64,000 nucleotides of DNA from Microbacterium halotolerans (GCF_003569805.1 NZ_KZ984053.1:196214-260213), one strand, 5' to 3'; shown: positions 1 through 10,251, numbered from the stretch's first letter. The notes: a model not told the origin generated them from the letters alone. Numbers and translations are program-made.

Positions 1-462
1 CGCCGCCGCTCTCGGAACGACGGGCTCGACCGCCGCAGGCTTCGCATCGGCGATGATCAGCTCTTCCGGCGCGAGCTCGGCACCCGACTCGAGCAGCCAG
101 TCGCGGCGCATGCGCTGCGCAACGGGGCTCGTCGCGTGATCGACCTCCAGCAGCTGGATCAACGAGGTATCGCGCGCCGCGGTCTTCGCAAGGATCGTGG
201 CGACGCCGTCGAGCCGCTTGAGCAGTTCGGCGCGGGCCGAGTCGCTGATTGCGGCGGCGTCCTTCACACGGGCGCGTTCCTCGCGCACGAGGAACGCGAT
301 CACCTGGAACTTGACGCGGTTCGTCGGGCCGAGCCTGTTCTTCTGCGCCTTGGCCTCGACCTCCCGAACCTTGCGGGCGAGGATCGGGATGATCGGTGCC
401 TCATCATCGCGGCGTGCGGACGAAGACTTCTTGCGCTTCCGCGCGGGTGCCGTGGTCGGCAT
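1..462 (-). CDS. DEAD/DEAH-box (SNF2-like) helicase, N-terminal part only
   Basis: Only the first 154 codons are inside the window; the gene runs off the left edge. It starts MPTTAPARKRKKSSS with a strong AGGAGG ribosome site just upstream and stays open to base 1. The visible part is a basic N-terminus followed by a charged, mostly helical region containing PIIPILARKVREVEAKA and KTAARDTSLIQLLE. I recall this N-terminal region from large SNF2-like DEAD/DEAH-box helicases of Microbacteriaceae, but no helicase motif lies in the visible part, so the product is a family recollection rather than something shown here. A good TAGAAT -10 box lies about 165 bases upstream, suggesting a long 5' leader. 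Confidence 0.6.
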   Translation of the reverse strand, partial: MPTTAPARKRKKSSSARRDDEAPIIPILARKVREVEAKAQKNRLGPTNRVKFQVIAFLVREERARVKDAAAISDSARAELLKRLDGVATILAKTAARDTSLIQLLEVDHATSPVAQRMRRDWLLESGAELAPEELIIADAKPAAVEPVVPRAAA

Positions 463-541
463 GCTCCTCCTGAGCGTCGATTCCGACGAGCGATTGCCCC
501 TCCGGATGACCTGATGTGCGAGCCGGATGCGAGGCAGTGCG

Positions 542-559
542 GTCCGGATGGATCCGGAC
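542..559. repeat. Perfect 18-bp inverted repeat in the helicase leader
   Basis: GTCCGGAT-GG-ATCCGGAC, two perfect 8-base arms. It lies in the 239-base gap between the lipoprotein and helicase genes, inside the predicted helicase leader. It could be a small hairpin or an operator; nothing else in this gap looks like a gene. Confidence 0.4.
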
Positions 560-626
560 TCGTCGCCACGCGGGCGTCGACGTCGCTCACGGGTCACACG
601 AACGGACACACGCAAGCTCCGCGCAT

Positions 627-632
627 ATTCTA
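627..632 (-). promoter_or_regulatory. Predicted -10 box for the helicase gene
   Basis: TAGAAT on the minus strand in an AT-rich island (positions 623-635) of otherwise GC-rich DNA. No convincing -35 element is present. It implies a leader of roughly 150-160 bases. Confidence 0.4.
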
Positions 633-701
633 TCGCACACCCGCTGCTGCGAAGGGCACCACGCCAGATGAACCGCTCGCGGTGCCTCCCCCGCTGGCCG
701 G

Positions 702-1322
702 TCAGGACCAGAGCGCCGCGGCGATCGACTCGCTGTACTCGGGTTCGACCGACGAATTCAGCTCGCGCGTCGCCGCCCAGCCGCCTCCGCCGAACACGTG
801 CGTCTCGGTCGACTCCGCCTGCCCAGCATCACCGTTGATGGTGTTCTTCAGCGAGCACACCTCTGGCTCCCCGTCCGTGCAGGTGAACCCCGACTGCTCG
901 AGCGCTGTGCGAAGCGCGTCCGCCTGTGCGTCGTCGATCTCGGCGACGGTGGTCGCGATGCCGGTCTCGCTCGCGACACCCCAGGTGCACCGCAGCGGGT
1001 CGACCTGATCGAGTAGTTCGAGCGCTCCGACGACCTCGGACGACAGCATGGTCAGGCTGGGGTCGTTGAGCTGGAACCCGTCAGCGCCGTCGAGCACGTC
1101 GAACATCTCGTCGGTGTACACGGACGCGCAGTCCGCCGGCATCTCGAAGCCGGCGGGCTCGGGAGTCGACTCCGGGACCGAGGTCTCCGACGGTGACGTA
1201 TCGGGCGCGGATGCTCCCGGCTCCTCCGTGTGCTCCGCTCCGGGTTCCGGCGCACAGGCGGCGGCACCCGCCGCCACGAGTGCGACGAGACCGAGAGCAG
1301 CGACACTCCGCGCGATGTTCAT
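702..1322 (-). CDS. Predicted lipoprotein of unknown function
   Basis: A 206-residue protein starting MNIARSVAALGLVALVAAG, a typical lipoprotein signal peptide ending in a lipobox (AGAAAC) with the modified cysteine near residue 23. A low-complexity Glu/Pro/Ser/Thr linker (about 24-55) follows, then an acidic globular domain of about 150 residues with several cysteines (DCASVY, LRCTWGV, FTCTDG, EVCSLK) that may form disulfides outside the membrane. I do not recognise the domain. It is co-directional with the helicase downstream and copA upstream, but a 240-base gap and a hairpin separate it, so it is probably transcribed alone. Confidence 0.75.
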   Translation of the reverse strand: MNIARSVAALGLVALVAAGAAACAPEPGAEHTEEPGASAPDTSPSETSVPESTPEPAGFEMPADCASVYTDEMFDVLDGADGFQLNDPSLTMLSSEVVGALELLDQVDPLRCTWGVASETGIATTVAEIDDAQADALRTALEQSGFTCTDGEPEVCSLKNTINGDAGQAESTETHVFGGGGWAATRELNSSVEPEYSESIAAALWS

Positions 1323-1394
1323 ACGGCCAACGCTACCGAGCGCACCGCGTCGACGGCATCCGACGCGCAGAACGGCTCACACCTCGACACGCAC

Positions 1395-1434
1395 GATGGA
1401 GCGGCGCGCCTCACATCAGGCTCGCCGCTCCATC
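1395..1434 (-). terminator. Hairpin terminator after the copper ATPase gene
   Basis: Perfect 12-bp stem (1395-1406 with 1423-1434) just beyond the copA stop codon. No U-tract follows. Confidence 0.55.
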
Positions 1435-1438
1435 CGGT

Positions 1439-3661
<2,223 letters not shown>

Positions 3662-3709
3662 GTCGATTCCCTTCGTCGACGAGGATCGTTCCTCACCGAC
3701 AGGAACAGC

Positions 3710-3726
3710 ATACCCCCCTGGGGTAT
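3710..3726. promoter_or_regulatory. CsoR-type copper-responsive operator
   Basis: ATACCCC-CCT-GGGGTAT, a perfect 7-base inverted repeat with a 3-base spacer, 48 bases upstream of copA. This matches the GC-tract operators bound by the copper repressor CsoR in actinobacteria and firmicutes. It sits in the copA/deoC divergent region, closer to copA in function though about 65 bases from deoC. The regulator gene is not in the window. Confidence 0.8.
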
Positions 3727-3779
3727 TCCTCGCCACCGATGCAGTTGTTGTTCGCCATCCCGAACATCCGGCTCTCGCA

Positions 3780-3785
3780 TAGGCT
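3780..3785 (+). promoter_or_regulatory. -10 box of deoC, probable leaderless start
   Basis: TAGGCT lies exactly six bases before the deoC ATG (TAGGCTGAGGGCATG). Initiation about seven bases downstream would place the first transcribed base at or next to the start codon. The GAGGG could otherwise act as a ribosome site. Confidence 0.5.
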
Positions 3786-3791
3786 GAGGGC

Positions 3792-4511
3792 ATGACGCGC
3801 ACGTACTCAGAGGCCGAGATCGCCCAGACCATCGACCACGCCGTCCTGAAGCCGGAGCTCACGCGCACCGACCTGGATCGCGAACTCGACATCGCAGCGG
3901 AATGGGGCGTGTGGAGCGTCTGCGTCAGGCCGAGCGATGTGGCGCACGCGTGCGAGCGGCTCGAGGGCTCGCGCGTTCGCGTGGGCACGGTGATCGGGTT
4001 CCCGCACGGCACCACGTCCACCGCGGCGAAGGTCGCCGAGGTGCGCAGGGCGGCTCAGGACGGGGCGAGCGAATTCGACATGGTGATCAACATCGCCGCG
4101 CTGCGCTCCGGCTTCGACGTCGCGGTGCGCGAGGACATCGCCGCCGTCGTGCACGCCGCAGCAGGAGCAGTCACCAAGGTGATCCTCGAGACGAGTCTGC
4201 TCGATCTCGAGCAGATCGAGCGCGGCAGCCGCCTCGCCGAGGAGGCCGGCGCGACATTCGTGAAGACGTCGACCGGCTTCGCAGGCGGCGGCGCCACCGT
4301 GGAGCACGTCGCGCTCATGCGCGCGACCGTGTCCTCGGCGGTTCAGGTGAAGGCGTCGGGCGGTGTGCGAGGGCTCGACTCCGCGACCGCCATGCTCGAC
4401 GCCGGCGCCACACGCCTCGGCACCTCCGCCGCCGCGACGATCCTCTCCGAGGCGCGCTCCCGCGCCGCCGGCTCCGAGGCTTCCGGCGCTGAGGACACCG
4501 GCTCATACTGA
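3792..4511 (+). CDS. deoC: Deoxyribose-phosphate aldolase
   Basis: Class I aldolase splitting 2-deoxyribose 5-phosphate into glyceraldehyde 3-phosphate and acetaldehyde in deoxynucleoside catabolism. The 239-residue length is normal. Catalytic residues are visible: Asp96 in EFDMVIN, Schiff-base Lys158 in FVKTSTGFAGGGA, and Lys187 in QVKASGGVR, with spacing close to the E. coli enzyme (Asp102, Lys167, Lys201). The N-terminus TIDHAVLKPELT is also typical. It stands alone: no phosphopentomutase or nucleoside phosphorylase gene is adjacent. It is divergent from copA and convergent with ribF. The start is fixed by the -10 box six bases upstream. Confidence 0.95.
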   Translation: MTRTYSEAEIAQTIDHAVLKPELTRTDLDRELDIAAEWGVWSVCVRPSDVAHACERLEGSRVRVGTVIGFPHGTTSTAAKVAEVRRAAQDGASEFDMVINIAALRSGFDVAVREDIAAVVHAAAGAVTKVILETSLLDLEQIERGSRLAEEAGATFVKTSTGFAGGGATVEHVALMRATVSSAVQVKASGGVRGLDSATAMLDAGATRLGTSAAATILSEARSRAAGSEASGAEDTGSY

Positions 4512-4589
4512 CGCCGCACCTCCCGGAACTCGGGCTGCGCCCGGCGCGGGGCGGGGTCACCTGCTCGGCCTGCGCCCGGCGACCGTCGA

Positions 4590-5585
4590 TCACTCGTCCC
4601 GACAACGCGAGCGTTCGCTGTCCTCACTCGCTCCGGTCCCGAGGAGCTCGCGGGTGCGAGCGACGTCGTCGCGCATCTGGGTGATCAGGGAGTCGAGGCC
4701 GTCGAACGCCTCCATGCCGCGAATGCGCTGCGCGAACTCCACGTCGACTCGAGCGCCGTACAGATCGAGCTCGGTCTCATCGAGCACGTACGCCTCGACC
4801 TGTGACTCGTCGACGTCGTTGAACGTGGGATTGGCTCCGACCGAGATCGCGGCGGGGTAGCGCGTGTTCCCGAGCTCGGGCCTGGCCGCGACGAGCCATC
4901 CGGCGTAGACGCCGTCGGCGGGCACGAAGCCCTCGGATTCTGACGACAGGTTCGCGGTGGGGAAGCCCAGCTCGCGGCCGCGTTTGAGGCCGTGCACGAC
5001 TTCGCCGGTCACCGAGGGCAGCCGGCCGAGCAGCTTGGCCGCGCGCGCGACGTCCCCGGCCGTGAGCAGCTCGCGCACCCAGGTCGACGACACCCGTCGC
5101 CGCTCTCCGTCACTCGCGATGTCGTCGATCACATCGACGACGAAGCCGTGCTCCGCGCCCATCCGCTCCAGCAGCGCCGTGTCCCCTGCCCCGCGGGCGC
5201 CGAACCTGAAGTCTCGGCCGACGAGCACGTGGCGCGCGCGGAGCGCGTCGACGAGCACCCGCCGGGCGAAGCTCTCCGCTTCCTCTCGGGCGAGGTTCTC
5301 ATCGAAGGTGAGCATCAGGGTGGCGTCGATGCCGGTTGCCGCGAGAAGCTCGGCCTTCTGCCTCGTGCCGACCAGCGGCTTCGGACAGCGCTCCGGGGCG
5401 AGCACCGCGAGCGGGTTGCGGTCGAAGGTCACCGCGACGGTGCGGCGCTCCCCCGCAGCCGACGCCACGATCATCCGGTCGATGATCGCCCTGTGCCCCG
5501 CGTGCACACCATCGAACTTGCCGATTGCGACGATCGATTCGCCGAAGTCATCCGGCACCTCGTCCGCTCCGCGGAACAGGATCAT
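4590..5585 (-). CDS. ribF: Bifunctional riboflavin kinase / FAD synthetase
   Basis: Makes FMN from riboflavin and FAD from FMN, both with ATP. The 331-residue protein has the N-terminal nucleotidyltransferase (FAD synthetase) domain with AIGKFDGVHAGHRAII, VTFDRNP and the ISSTWVRELL-type end, here RVSSTWVREL, and the C-terminal riboflavin kinase domain with GELGFPTANL-like GRELGFPTANL and the beta-barrel region VGANPTF. An upstream in-frame codon at 5636 exists, but ATG 5585 (MILFRGADEV) is preferred because it overlaps the preceding stop codon as ATGA and removes a non-conserved extension. It is the last gene of the truB-to-ribF run; two small membrane protein genes separate it from truB, with which it is usually adjacent. 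Confidence 0.95.
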   Translation of the reverse strand: MILFRGADEVPDDFGESIVAIGKFDGVHAGHRAIIDRMIVASAAGERRTVAVTFDRNPLAVLAPERCPKPLVGTRQKAELLAATGIDATLMLTFDENLAREEAESFARRVLVDALRARHVLVGRDFRFGARGAGDTALLERMGAEHGFVVDVIDDIASDGERRRVSSTWVRELLTAGDVARAAKLLGRLPSVTGEVVHGLKRGRELGFPTANLSSESEGFVPADGVYAGWLVAARPELGNTRYPAAISVGANPTFNDVDESQVEAYVLDETELDLYGARVDVEFAQRIRGMEAFDGLDSLITQMRDDVARTRELLGTGASEDSERSRCRDE

Positions 5586-6025
5586 GACGTCGCCTCGGCT
5601 CCGCTCCGGCTCGGCGCGTGAGATGTCAGCCACCACATGCCGAGGAACGGCAGCACCAGCGGCACCCAGACGTATCCAGAGCCGAAGTGAGTCCAGACCG
5701 TCGCCTCAGCGTGGAACAGGTTCTCGACCGCCGGAACGAAGCTGAGCGCACCGATGATGAGCACACCGACCAGTTCGAACGACACCGCAGCCCATGCCAC
5801 GCGGTACCAGCCGGAACTGCGGGAGGAGGCCACGAGCGCGACGGTGGCCAAGATGTACACCACGGCGGCGAGCGCCGAGAGCAGGTACGGCACAGGCGCC
5901 TCGGAGAAGCGCGAGATGATCTGAGACGCGGAACGGCCCGTCGCAGCGAGCGCGAGGATGCCGTACACCCACACGAGGACGGTGCCGAGTCCGCCGATGC
6001 GGCGCGGGCGATCTGGTTCGGTCAT
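5582..6025 (-). CDS. Small four-helix membrane protein, function unknown
   Basis: A 147-residue protein with four predicted membrane helices (about 13-33, 44-66, 75-97, 110-135) and short charged ends. I recognise no functional motif. It begins MTEPDRPRRIGG and its stop overlaps the ribF start by four bases (ATGA), so the two are probably translationally coupled. A TAAACT element lies nine bases upstream of the start and may be its own -10 box. Similar small membrane proteins sit beside ribF or truB in relatives, to my recollection, without known role. Confidence 0.8.
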   Translation of the reverse strand: MTEPDRPRRIGGLGTVLVWVYGILALAATGRSASQIISRFSEAPVPYLLSALAAVVYILATVALVASSRSSGWYRVAWAAVSFELVGVLIIGALSFVPAVENLFHAEATVWTHFGSGYVWVPLVLPFLGMWWLTSHAPSRSGAEATS

Positions 6026-6081
6026 AGCCTGCCCAGTTTAGATGGTGAACCGCCGGGAGACTGCGAGCGGGGCGCGGAGGC

Positions 6082-6450
6082 TCAGCTCAGCGGCGTGCTC
6101 CAGATGACGTCCATGCGCCACAGCATGACCGCAAGCGACAGCCCGACCACTCCCATGATCGCGGTGCTCCACCTGGTGCGGTCGACGAACGCCCACACCA
6201 CGGCGGCGAACGGCAGCAGCGCCGCCGATGCCAGGTACATCCAGAACTCGAGCAGGTCGCCCTCAGCGGGGTTCCCTGCGAAGGGCGCGATGATCGAGAC
6301 GATCACCTGAGCGAGCAGGGCGAGCTCGACGAGAGCCATCGCCCCGATGCTGAGGTCGCTGGGACGCCGCCCGGCAAGTCCGAGCACGAGGCAGAGCAGC
6401 CCGGCCGCACAGGTGAGCGCGATCAGCGCGACGGTGAGCCAGGTGATCAT
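6082..6450 (-). CDS. Small four-helix membrane protein, function unknown
   Basis: A 122-residue protein, very hydrophobic, with four predicted membrane segments (about 4-26, 35-55, 69-90, 95-113). It starts MITWLTVALIALTCAAG and overlaps the truB stop codon by four bases (ATGA), indicating coupling to pseudouridine synthase translation. No catalytic motif is visible and I do not recognise the family. A 56-base gap separates it from the next small membrane protein. Confidence 0.8.
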   Translation of the reverse strand: MITWLTVALIALTCAAGLLCLVLGLAGRRPSDLSIGAMALVELALLAQVIVSIIAPFAGNPAEGDLLEFWMYLASAALLPFAAVVWAFVDRTRWSTAIMGVVGLSLAVMLWRMDVIWSTPLS

Positions 6451-7334
6451 GCGTTCTCCGGCATATTCATCGCCGACTTGAGCGCGGAGCCCCGCTTCTC
6501 GACGATCCCGACGAGCACGCCGGTTGGGTCGACGGCCGCGGCGTGCGCTCCGGAAACCCGCTCGGCGAGACCGTCGAGCCGCTTCCCATGGCGCAGGTCC
6601 TGCGCCTGGTCCGCCGTGATGTCGAAGCGCCCGACAGCCATGACCGCCACCTCGACGGGGTCCATAGGCACGGCTCCGTCAAGGTGGTCGCCGTCGACCG
6701 CGTCGGCGACGTCGAAGTCTCCGACGCGCGTGCGGCGCAGGAAGGTGAGGTGCCCTCCGACACCGAGATCGGCGCCGAGATCGCGAGCCAGAGCCCGGAT
6801 GTAGGTGCCGGATGAGCAGTCGACGGTCACGTCGAGTTCGATCGCGCCGTCGAGTCGTCGCATCGCCGTGCGCTGGAAGCGAGAGACGGTGACCGCTCTG
6901 GCCTTCAGTTCGACGCTCTCGCCGGCACGCACGCGCTCGTATGCGCGCCGTCCGTCGACCCTGATCGCCGAGACGGCGCTCGGCACCTGCTCGATCGGCC
7001 CCGTCAGAGCCGTGATCCCCGCATCGATCCGCTCGTCGCTGACGGCGGAGACGAGCGCTGTCTCTGCCCGCTCGATGATGTCGCCCTCTGCGTCGTCCGT
7101 CGTCGTCGCCTCGCCGAGCCGAATCGTCGCCTCGTAGGTCTTGCCGAGGCCGACCAGGTACGTCAGCAGCCGGGTCGCGCCGTTGATGCCGATCAGCAGC
7201 AGGCCGGTGGCCATCGGATCCAGCGTGCCGGCATGGCCGACCTTGCGGGTGCCGAATGCCCGCCGTGTGCGCGCAACGACGTCGTGGCTGGTGACGCCCT
7301 TGGGCTTGTCGACGAGGAGGACGCCAGAACTCAT
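6447..7334 (-). CDS. truB: tRNA pseudouridine-55 synthase
   Basis: Converts U55 in the T-loop of tRNAs to pseudouridine. The 295-residue protein begins GVLLVDKPKGVTSHDVV and carries the catalytic motif HAGTLDPMATGLL with the nucleophilic aspartate, plus KTYEATIRLG and SGTYIRALARDLG, all diagnostic of TruB. The C-terminal PUA-like region is present but short. In most actinobacteria truB follows rbfA; here an 8.5 kb accessory block separates them. The start follows a TAGGCT -10 box by six bases, so it has its own promoter, consistent with that separation. Confidence 0.97.
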   Translation of the reverse strand: MSSGVLLVDKPKGVTSHDVVARTRRAFGTRKVGHAGTLDPMATGLLLIGINGATRLLTYLVGLGKTYEATIRLGEATTTDDAEGDIIERAETALVSAVSDERIDAGITALTGPIEQVPSAVSAIRVDGRRAYERVRAGESVELKARAVTVSRFQRTAMRRLDGAIELDVTVDCSSGTYIRALARDLGADLGVGGHLTFLRRTRVGDFDVADAVDGDHLDGAVPMDPVEVAVMAVGRFDITADQAQDLRHGKRLDGLAERVSGAHAAAVDPTGVLVGIVEKRGSALKSAMNMPENA

Positions 7335-7340
7335 CCCCTC

Positions 7341-7346
7341 AGCCTA
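7341..7346 (-). promoter_or_regulatory. -10 box of truB, probable leaderless start
   Basis: Minus-strand TAGGCTGAGGGGATG: TAGGCT six bases before the truB ATG, nearly identical to the deoC element 3.5 kb away on the other strand. The GAGGGG may also serve as a ribosome site. Confidence 0.5.
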
Positions 7347-7401
7347 TGGGACGTGCCTGATGGACGTATCACGGCCCGTCGGCTGCTGGCCGAGCCGTCG
7401 G

Positions 7402-8973
7402 TCAGTCGCGCGGGTCGCGGCGTCTCAGCAGCAGCACGCCGTCCTCGATCGTGCTCGGTTCGCCGTCGGGTGACGTCGTCGCCCGCTCGCGGGTCTCGGA
7501 GAGCACGACCTCCCACGCATCCGGATCAAGGGCGAGCATCTCCCGCTCTTCCTCCGGAGCGAGGAAGCGGTGGTGTCCGGCGTGCGCATCACCGGCCCAT
7601 GGCGGTGCGCTCGCGTGCGAGGTGATCAGGAGATGCCCGCCCGCGGCGACGCGTTCGGCCGCCCGCCTCAGGATGTCCTCGCGCGGCTCGCTCGCCGGGG
7701 AGTGCAGGAAACTCGAGGTGACCAGGTCGTATACCTTCCCCGACACGGCGTCGACATCGCCCACCGTGAATTCCGCGCTGCCCGAGCCGAGATCGGCCGC
7801 TGCCGCGGCTTCGACTGCGCGTCGGACTGCCGTGGTCGACACATCGACTCCGGTGGCATCCCAGCCGCGCTCGGCGAGCCAGATCACGTCCGCGCCCTCA
7901 CCGCTGCCGACATCGAGGGCGCGGCCGGGAACAAGGTTCCCTGCGACGTCGGCGAGCACGCCGTTGACCGAGTGCGACCACACGCGGTCGGCTCCGGAGT
8001 AGCGCTCCTCCCAGAGTGCTGCGGTCGAGACCTCCGGCCACGGCTCGCCGGACTTCGCGGCCGCGTCGAATTCGGCGGTCACGAGTGCGGCGTTCACCGC
8101 CGCTCCCACAAAGGAGCCGTCGCCGATCGACTTCGGAACGTTGGCACCGGGATTGACGACGTTCCCGACCGCCCAGATCCTCTCGTCGCTCGTCCGTCCC
8201 ATCTCGTCGACCTCGATGAACCGCCCGAACGGCGTCTCGGACCTGGTGAGTTCGAGCGGCGCCAGGAACGCGTCGTGCGGCCTCGGGACGCCCATGGTGA
8301 AGATGGCGTCCGCGGCGATCTCGCGGCCGTCGCTGAGACGGACGTTCGAGATCTGCGCGCCGTCGCCGACCACTTCGGCGACGGGTTCCGACTCCAGCCG
8401 GACGCCGCGTGCGCGCAGCCGCGCCTGCGTTTCGGGAGTGAGCTCGCCGAGCCCCGCGGTGAGCACGGTGACGTCGTCGCTCCACTGGCGGATCAGCTCC
8501 GCCTGGTGCAGCCCGAGCGGCGAAGTCGTGAGCACCGCAAGACGCTTGTCGCGCACCTCCCAGCCGTGACAGTACGGGCAGTGCAGCACCGTCCGCCCCC
8601 AGCGCTCGGCAAGACCGGGGATGTCGGGAAGGTCGTCGGTGAGCCCGGTGGCGACGACCAGCGCCCGCGTGCTGTGCTCGCGGCCGTCGAGCGTGCGCAC
8701 CATGAGTCCGTCCGCATCGCGTTCGACACGTTCGATCGTTCCTGCGGTGAATTCGACGCCGTAGGCCTCTGCTTCAGTGCGGCCGCGAGCCGCCAGGTCT
8801 CGCGGCGACGCTCCGTCATGACCGAGCACGCCGTTCATGTGGTCGGCGAAGCGGTTGCGGGGGCTTCCCGCATCGATCACGAGCGCGCGTCTGCGCGCTC
8901 GCCCGAGCATGACTGCGGCGGACAGACCTGTCGGCCCGCCGCCTGCAACGATGACATCCCAAGAGTTCTGCAT
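7402..8973 (-). CDS. Fusion: FAD/NAD(P) thioredoxin-reductase-like oxidoreductase + SAM methyltransferase
   Basis: A 523-residue two-domain protein. Residues 1-310 form a flavin pyridine-nucleotide oxidoreductase: FAD-binding VIVAGGGPTGLSAAVMLGRA at the start, a CPYC redox pair in HCPYCHGWEV near residue 132, and WAVGNVVNP near 285, as in thioredoxin reductase and bacillithiol-type reductases. Residues about 330-523 are a class I methyltransferase with LDVGSGEGADVIWLA near 354, GVDVS and VTSSFLHSP. The fused arrangement recurs in actinobacteria as I recall; substrate unknown. ATG 8973 is chosen because the FAD motif follows directly; upstream in-frame extensions overlap the divergent gene's promoter. 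Divergent from an XRE-cupin regulator that probably controls it. Confidence 0.88.
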   Translation of the reverse strand: MQNSWDVIVAGGGPTGLSAAVMLGRARRRALVIDAGSPRNRFADHMNGVLGHDGASPRDLAARGRTEAEAYGVEFTAGTIERVERDADGLMVRTLDGREHSTRALVVATGLTDDLPDIPGLAERWGRTVLHCPYCHGWEVRDKRLAVLTTSPLGLHQAELIRQWSDDVTVLTAGLGELTPETQARLRARGVRLESEPVAEVVGDGAQISNVRLSDGREIAADAIFTMGVPRPHDAFLAPLELTRSETPFGRFIEVDEMGRTSDERIWAVGNVVNPGANVPKSIGDGSFVGAAVNAALVTAEFDAAAKSGEPWPEVSTAALWEERYSGADRVWSHSVNGVLADVAGNLVPGRALDVGSGEGADVIWLAERGWDATGVDVSTTAVRRAVEAAAAADLGSGSAEFTVGDVDAVSGKVYDLVTSSFLHSPASEPREDILRRAAERVAAGGHLLITSHASAPPWAGDAHAGHHRFLAPEEEREMLALDPDAWEVVLSETRERATTSPDGEPSTIEDGVLLLRRRDPRD

Positions 8974-9009
8974 GTCCCCATGTTGTGCGAGACTGTGCAC
9001 GACCGCAAA

Positions 9010-9017
9010 CAATATTG
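9010..9017. promoter_or_regulatory. AT-rich palindrome in the divergent promoter
   Basis: CAATATTG, a perfect palindrome in the 66-base gap between the oxidoreductase fusion and the XRE-cupin gene, the only AT-rich element there. It could be the operator of the divergent regulator. Confidence 0.4.
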
Positions 9018-9039
9018 CAGAAATGGCAAAGGGAGCGCG

Positions 9040-9600
9040 ATGCGAGCGGAACTGGACCAGATCGGGCCGCGCCTGCGCGCCGAACGACGATCGCGCGGGC
9101 TCACGCTCGAGGAGCTGGCAGCGAGCGCCGACATGTCGACGAGCACGCTCTCCCGCTTGGAATCGGGCAAGCGCCAAGCCAACCTCGAGCTCCTGCTCCC
9201 GCTCACGAGGCGGTTGGGCATCCGGATCGACGACCTCCTGCCCGCGAAGCCGGCCGACCCCCGAGTGCATCGCCCCGCCGTCACGAGGGACGGACTCACC
9301 ATCGTGCCGCTCGCACCCGAGCACTCATCGGTGATGACGTTCAAGATCACCTACCCGGCAGGCGTCGCCCTGCCGGAGCTGCGCACCCACGACGGCTACG
9401 AGTGGCTGTACGTGCTGACCGGAAAGCTGCGGCTTCGCCTCGGCGAACAGGATCTCGTGCTCGCCCGCGGCGAGGCCGCGGAGTTCGACACCCACACGCC
9501 GCATGCCATGTCGGCCGCCGGCGGGCGCGCGGCGCAGGTGATCAGCATCTTCAACGAGAAGGGCGCGAAGATCCACACCCGCACGAGCGAGACGGAGTAG
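9040..9600 (+). CDS. XRE-family regulator with C-terminal cupin sensor
   Basis: A 186-residue transcription factor. Residues about 5-62 are a helix-turn-helix of the Cro/C1 type (LRAERRSRGLTLEELAASAD, STLSRLESGKRQ). Residues about 100-180 are a cupin barrel (HDGYEWLYVLTGKLRLRLGE, EFDTHTPHAM), which usually binds a small ligand or metal. ATG 9040 follows an AAAGGGAG ribosome site and matches the family N-terminus; the frame is open far upstream only because it runs antisense through the neighbouring gene. Being divergent from the oxidoreductase-methyltransferase fusion with a short shared promoter, it most likely regulates that gene and itself. It ends three bases from the convergent lipoprotein gene. 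Confidence 0.92.
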   Translation: MRAELDQIGPRLRAERRSRGLTLEELAASADMSTSTLSRLESGKRQANLELLLPLTRRLGIRIDDLLPAKPADPRVHRPAVTRDGLTIVPLAPEHSSVMTFKITYPAGVALPELRTHDGYEWLYVLTGKLRLRLGEQDLVLARGEAAEFDTHTPHAMSAAGGRAAQVISIFNEKGAKIHTRTSETE

Positions 9601-9603
9601 CGC

Positions 9604-10251
9604 CTACGGAGCGCAGGCTCCCGAGCCCTCTGCGTCGCCCGCCAGAACGATTCCGACGACTCGGCCGCTGTCGCCGATTGTGAACGACAGCGTCGCGCCG
9701 GGCGCGGTCCTCCCCTCCGGATGCAGCTCGATCGCTCCTGCCGTGGGAGCGGCGGTCTCCTCGGCCGCGGGGTAGACGGCCCTCACCTCGTCGCGAGTGG
9801 AACCGAGCCCGAGCCCCTCCGGCGTGCGCGGGGCCTCGCTCGGCGCACCGATCTCGCCCGAGACCTCGATCTCGACGATGCCGGACGCCGCGGCGGCGAA
9901 CGTCACGTCGAAGCCGGCCTCACCGTGCCAGCTCACGGTGCACTCGTCGACTGATCGCCATGTGTCGGGCAGCGTCTCAAGCGTCGTCGCGAAATCGTCA
10001 CCGATTCGGACGCCGCCGACCGCTCCTGCCGAGATCACCCACGTCGTGGGATCCTCCGGGTCCTCGTCCGCCGAGCTGACGGGCGTCTCCGCCATCGCAG
10101 CCAGTCCGTCGGAGGGCGGCAGGTCTGAGTCGGAGTCGGCTCCTCCGACCGCGGTGCATGCGGCGAGCGCTCCTGCGAGCGCGACCGACGCGACGAAGGC
10201 GCCGAGCGCGCGCGGGCGCAGAGAGAATTCGGGGAAGGGCACCCAGGACAC
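9604..10251 (-). CDS. Predicted lipoprotein of unknown function
   Basis: A 215-residue secreted lipoprotein. The signal peptide carries the lipobox LAAC with cysteine near residue 32, followed by an acidic Asp/Ser/Pro/Glu linker. The remaining domain contains two similar halves, SAGAVGGVRIGDDFATTLETLP and EGLGLGSTRDEVRAVYP, each a Gly-Ile/Leu-Gly followed by an Asp-x-x-x-x-x-x-hydrophobic pattern, resembling repeats in small periplasmic folds, but I cannot name the family. It is convergent with the XRE-cupin gene (three-base gap) and divergent from mutY across 127 bases that contain no further gene. Confidence 0.75.
   Translation of the reverse strand: MSWVPFPEFSLRPRALGAFVASVALAGALAACTAVGGADSDSDLPPSDGLAAMAETPVSSADEDPEDPTTWVISAGAVGGVRIGDDFATTLETLPDTWRSVDECTVSWHGEAGFDVTFAAAASGIVEIEVSGEIGAPSEAPRTPEGLGLGSTRDEVRAVYPAAEETAAPTAGAIELHPEGRTAPGATLSFTIGDSGRVVGIVLAGDAEGSGACAP

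Noticed and set aside
3662..4021. N-terminal extension of copA by 120 residues
   Set aside because: The extension is antisense to deoC, lacks any domain and removes the copper operator from the promoter region; ATG 3661 has a ribosome site.
4532..4580. Direct repeat CTGCGCCCGGCG (4532-4543 and 4569-4580) in the deoC/ribF gap
   Set aside because: Short, very GC-rich and without symmetry or conserved context; likely chance.
7570..9600. A 676-codon open frame on the plus strand through the oxidoreductase fusion
   Set aside because: Only its last 186 codons resemble a protein family; the rest is antisense to a clear gene and open only because GC-rich DNA has few stop codons.
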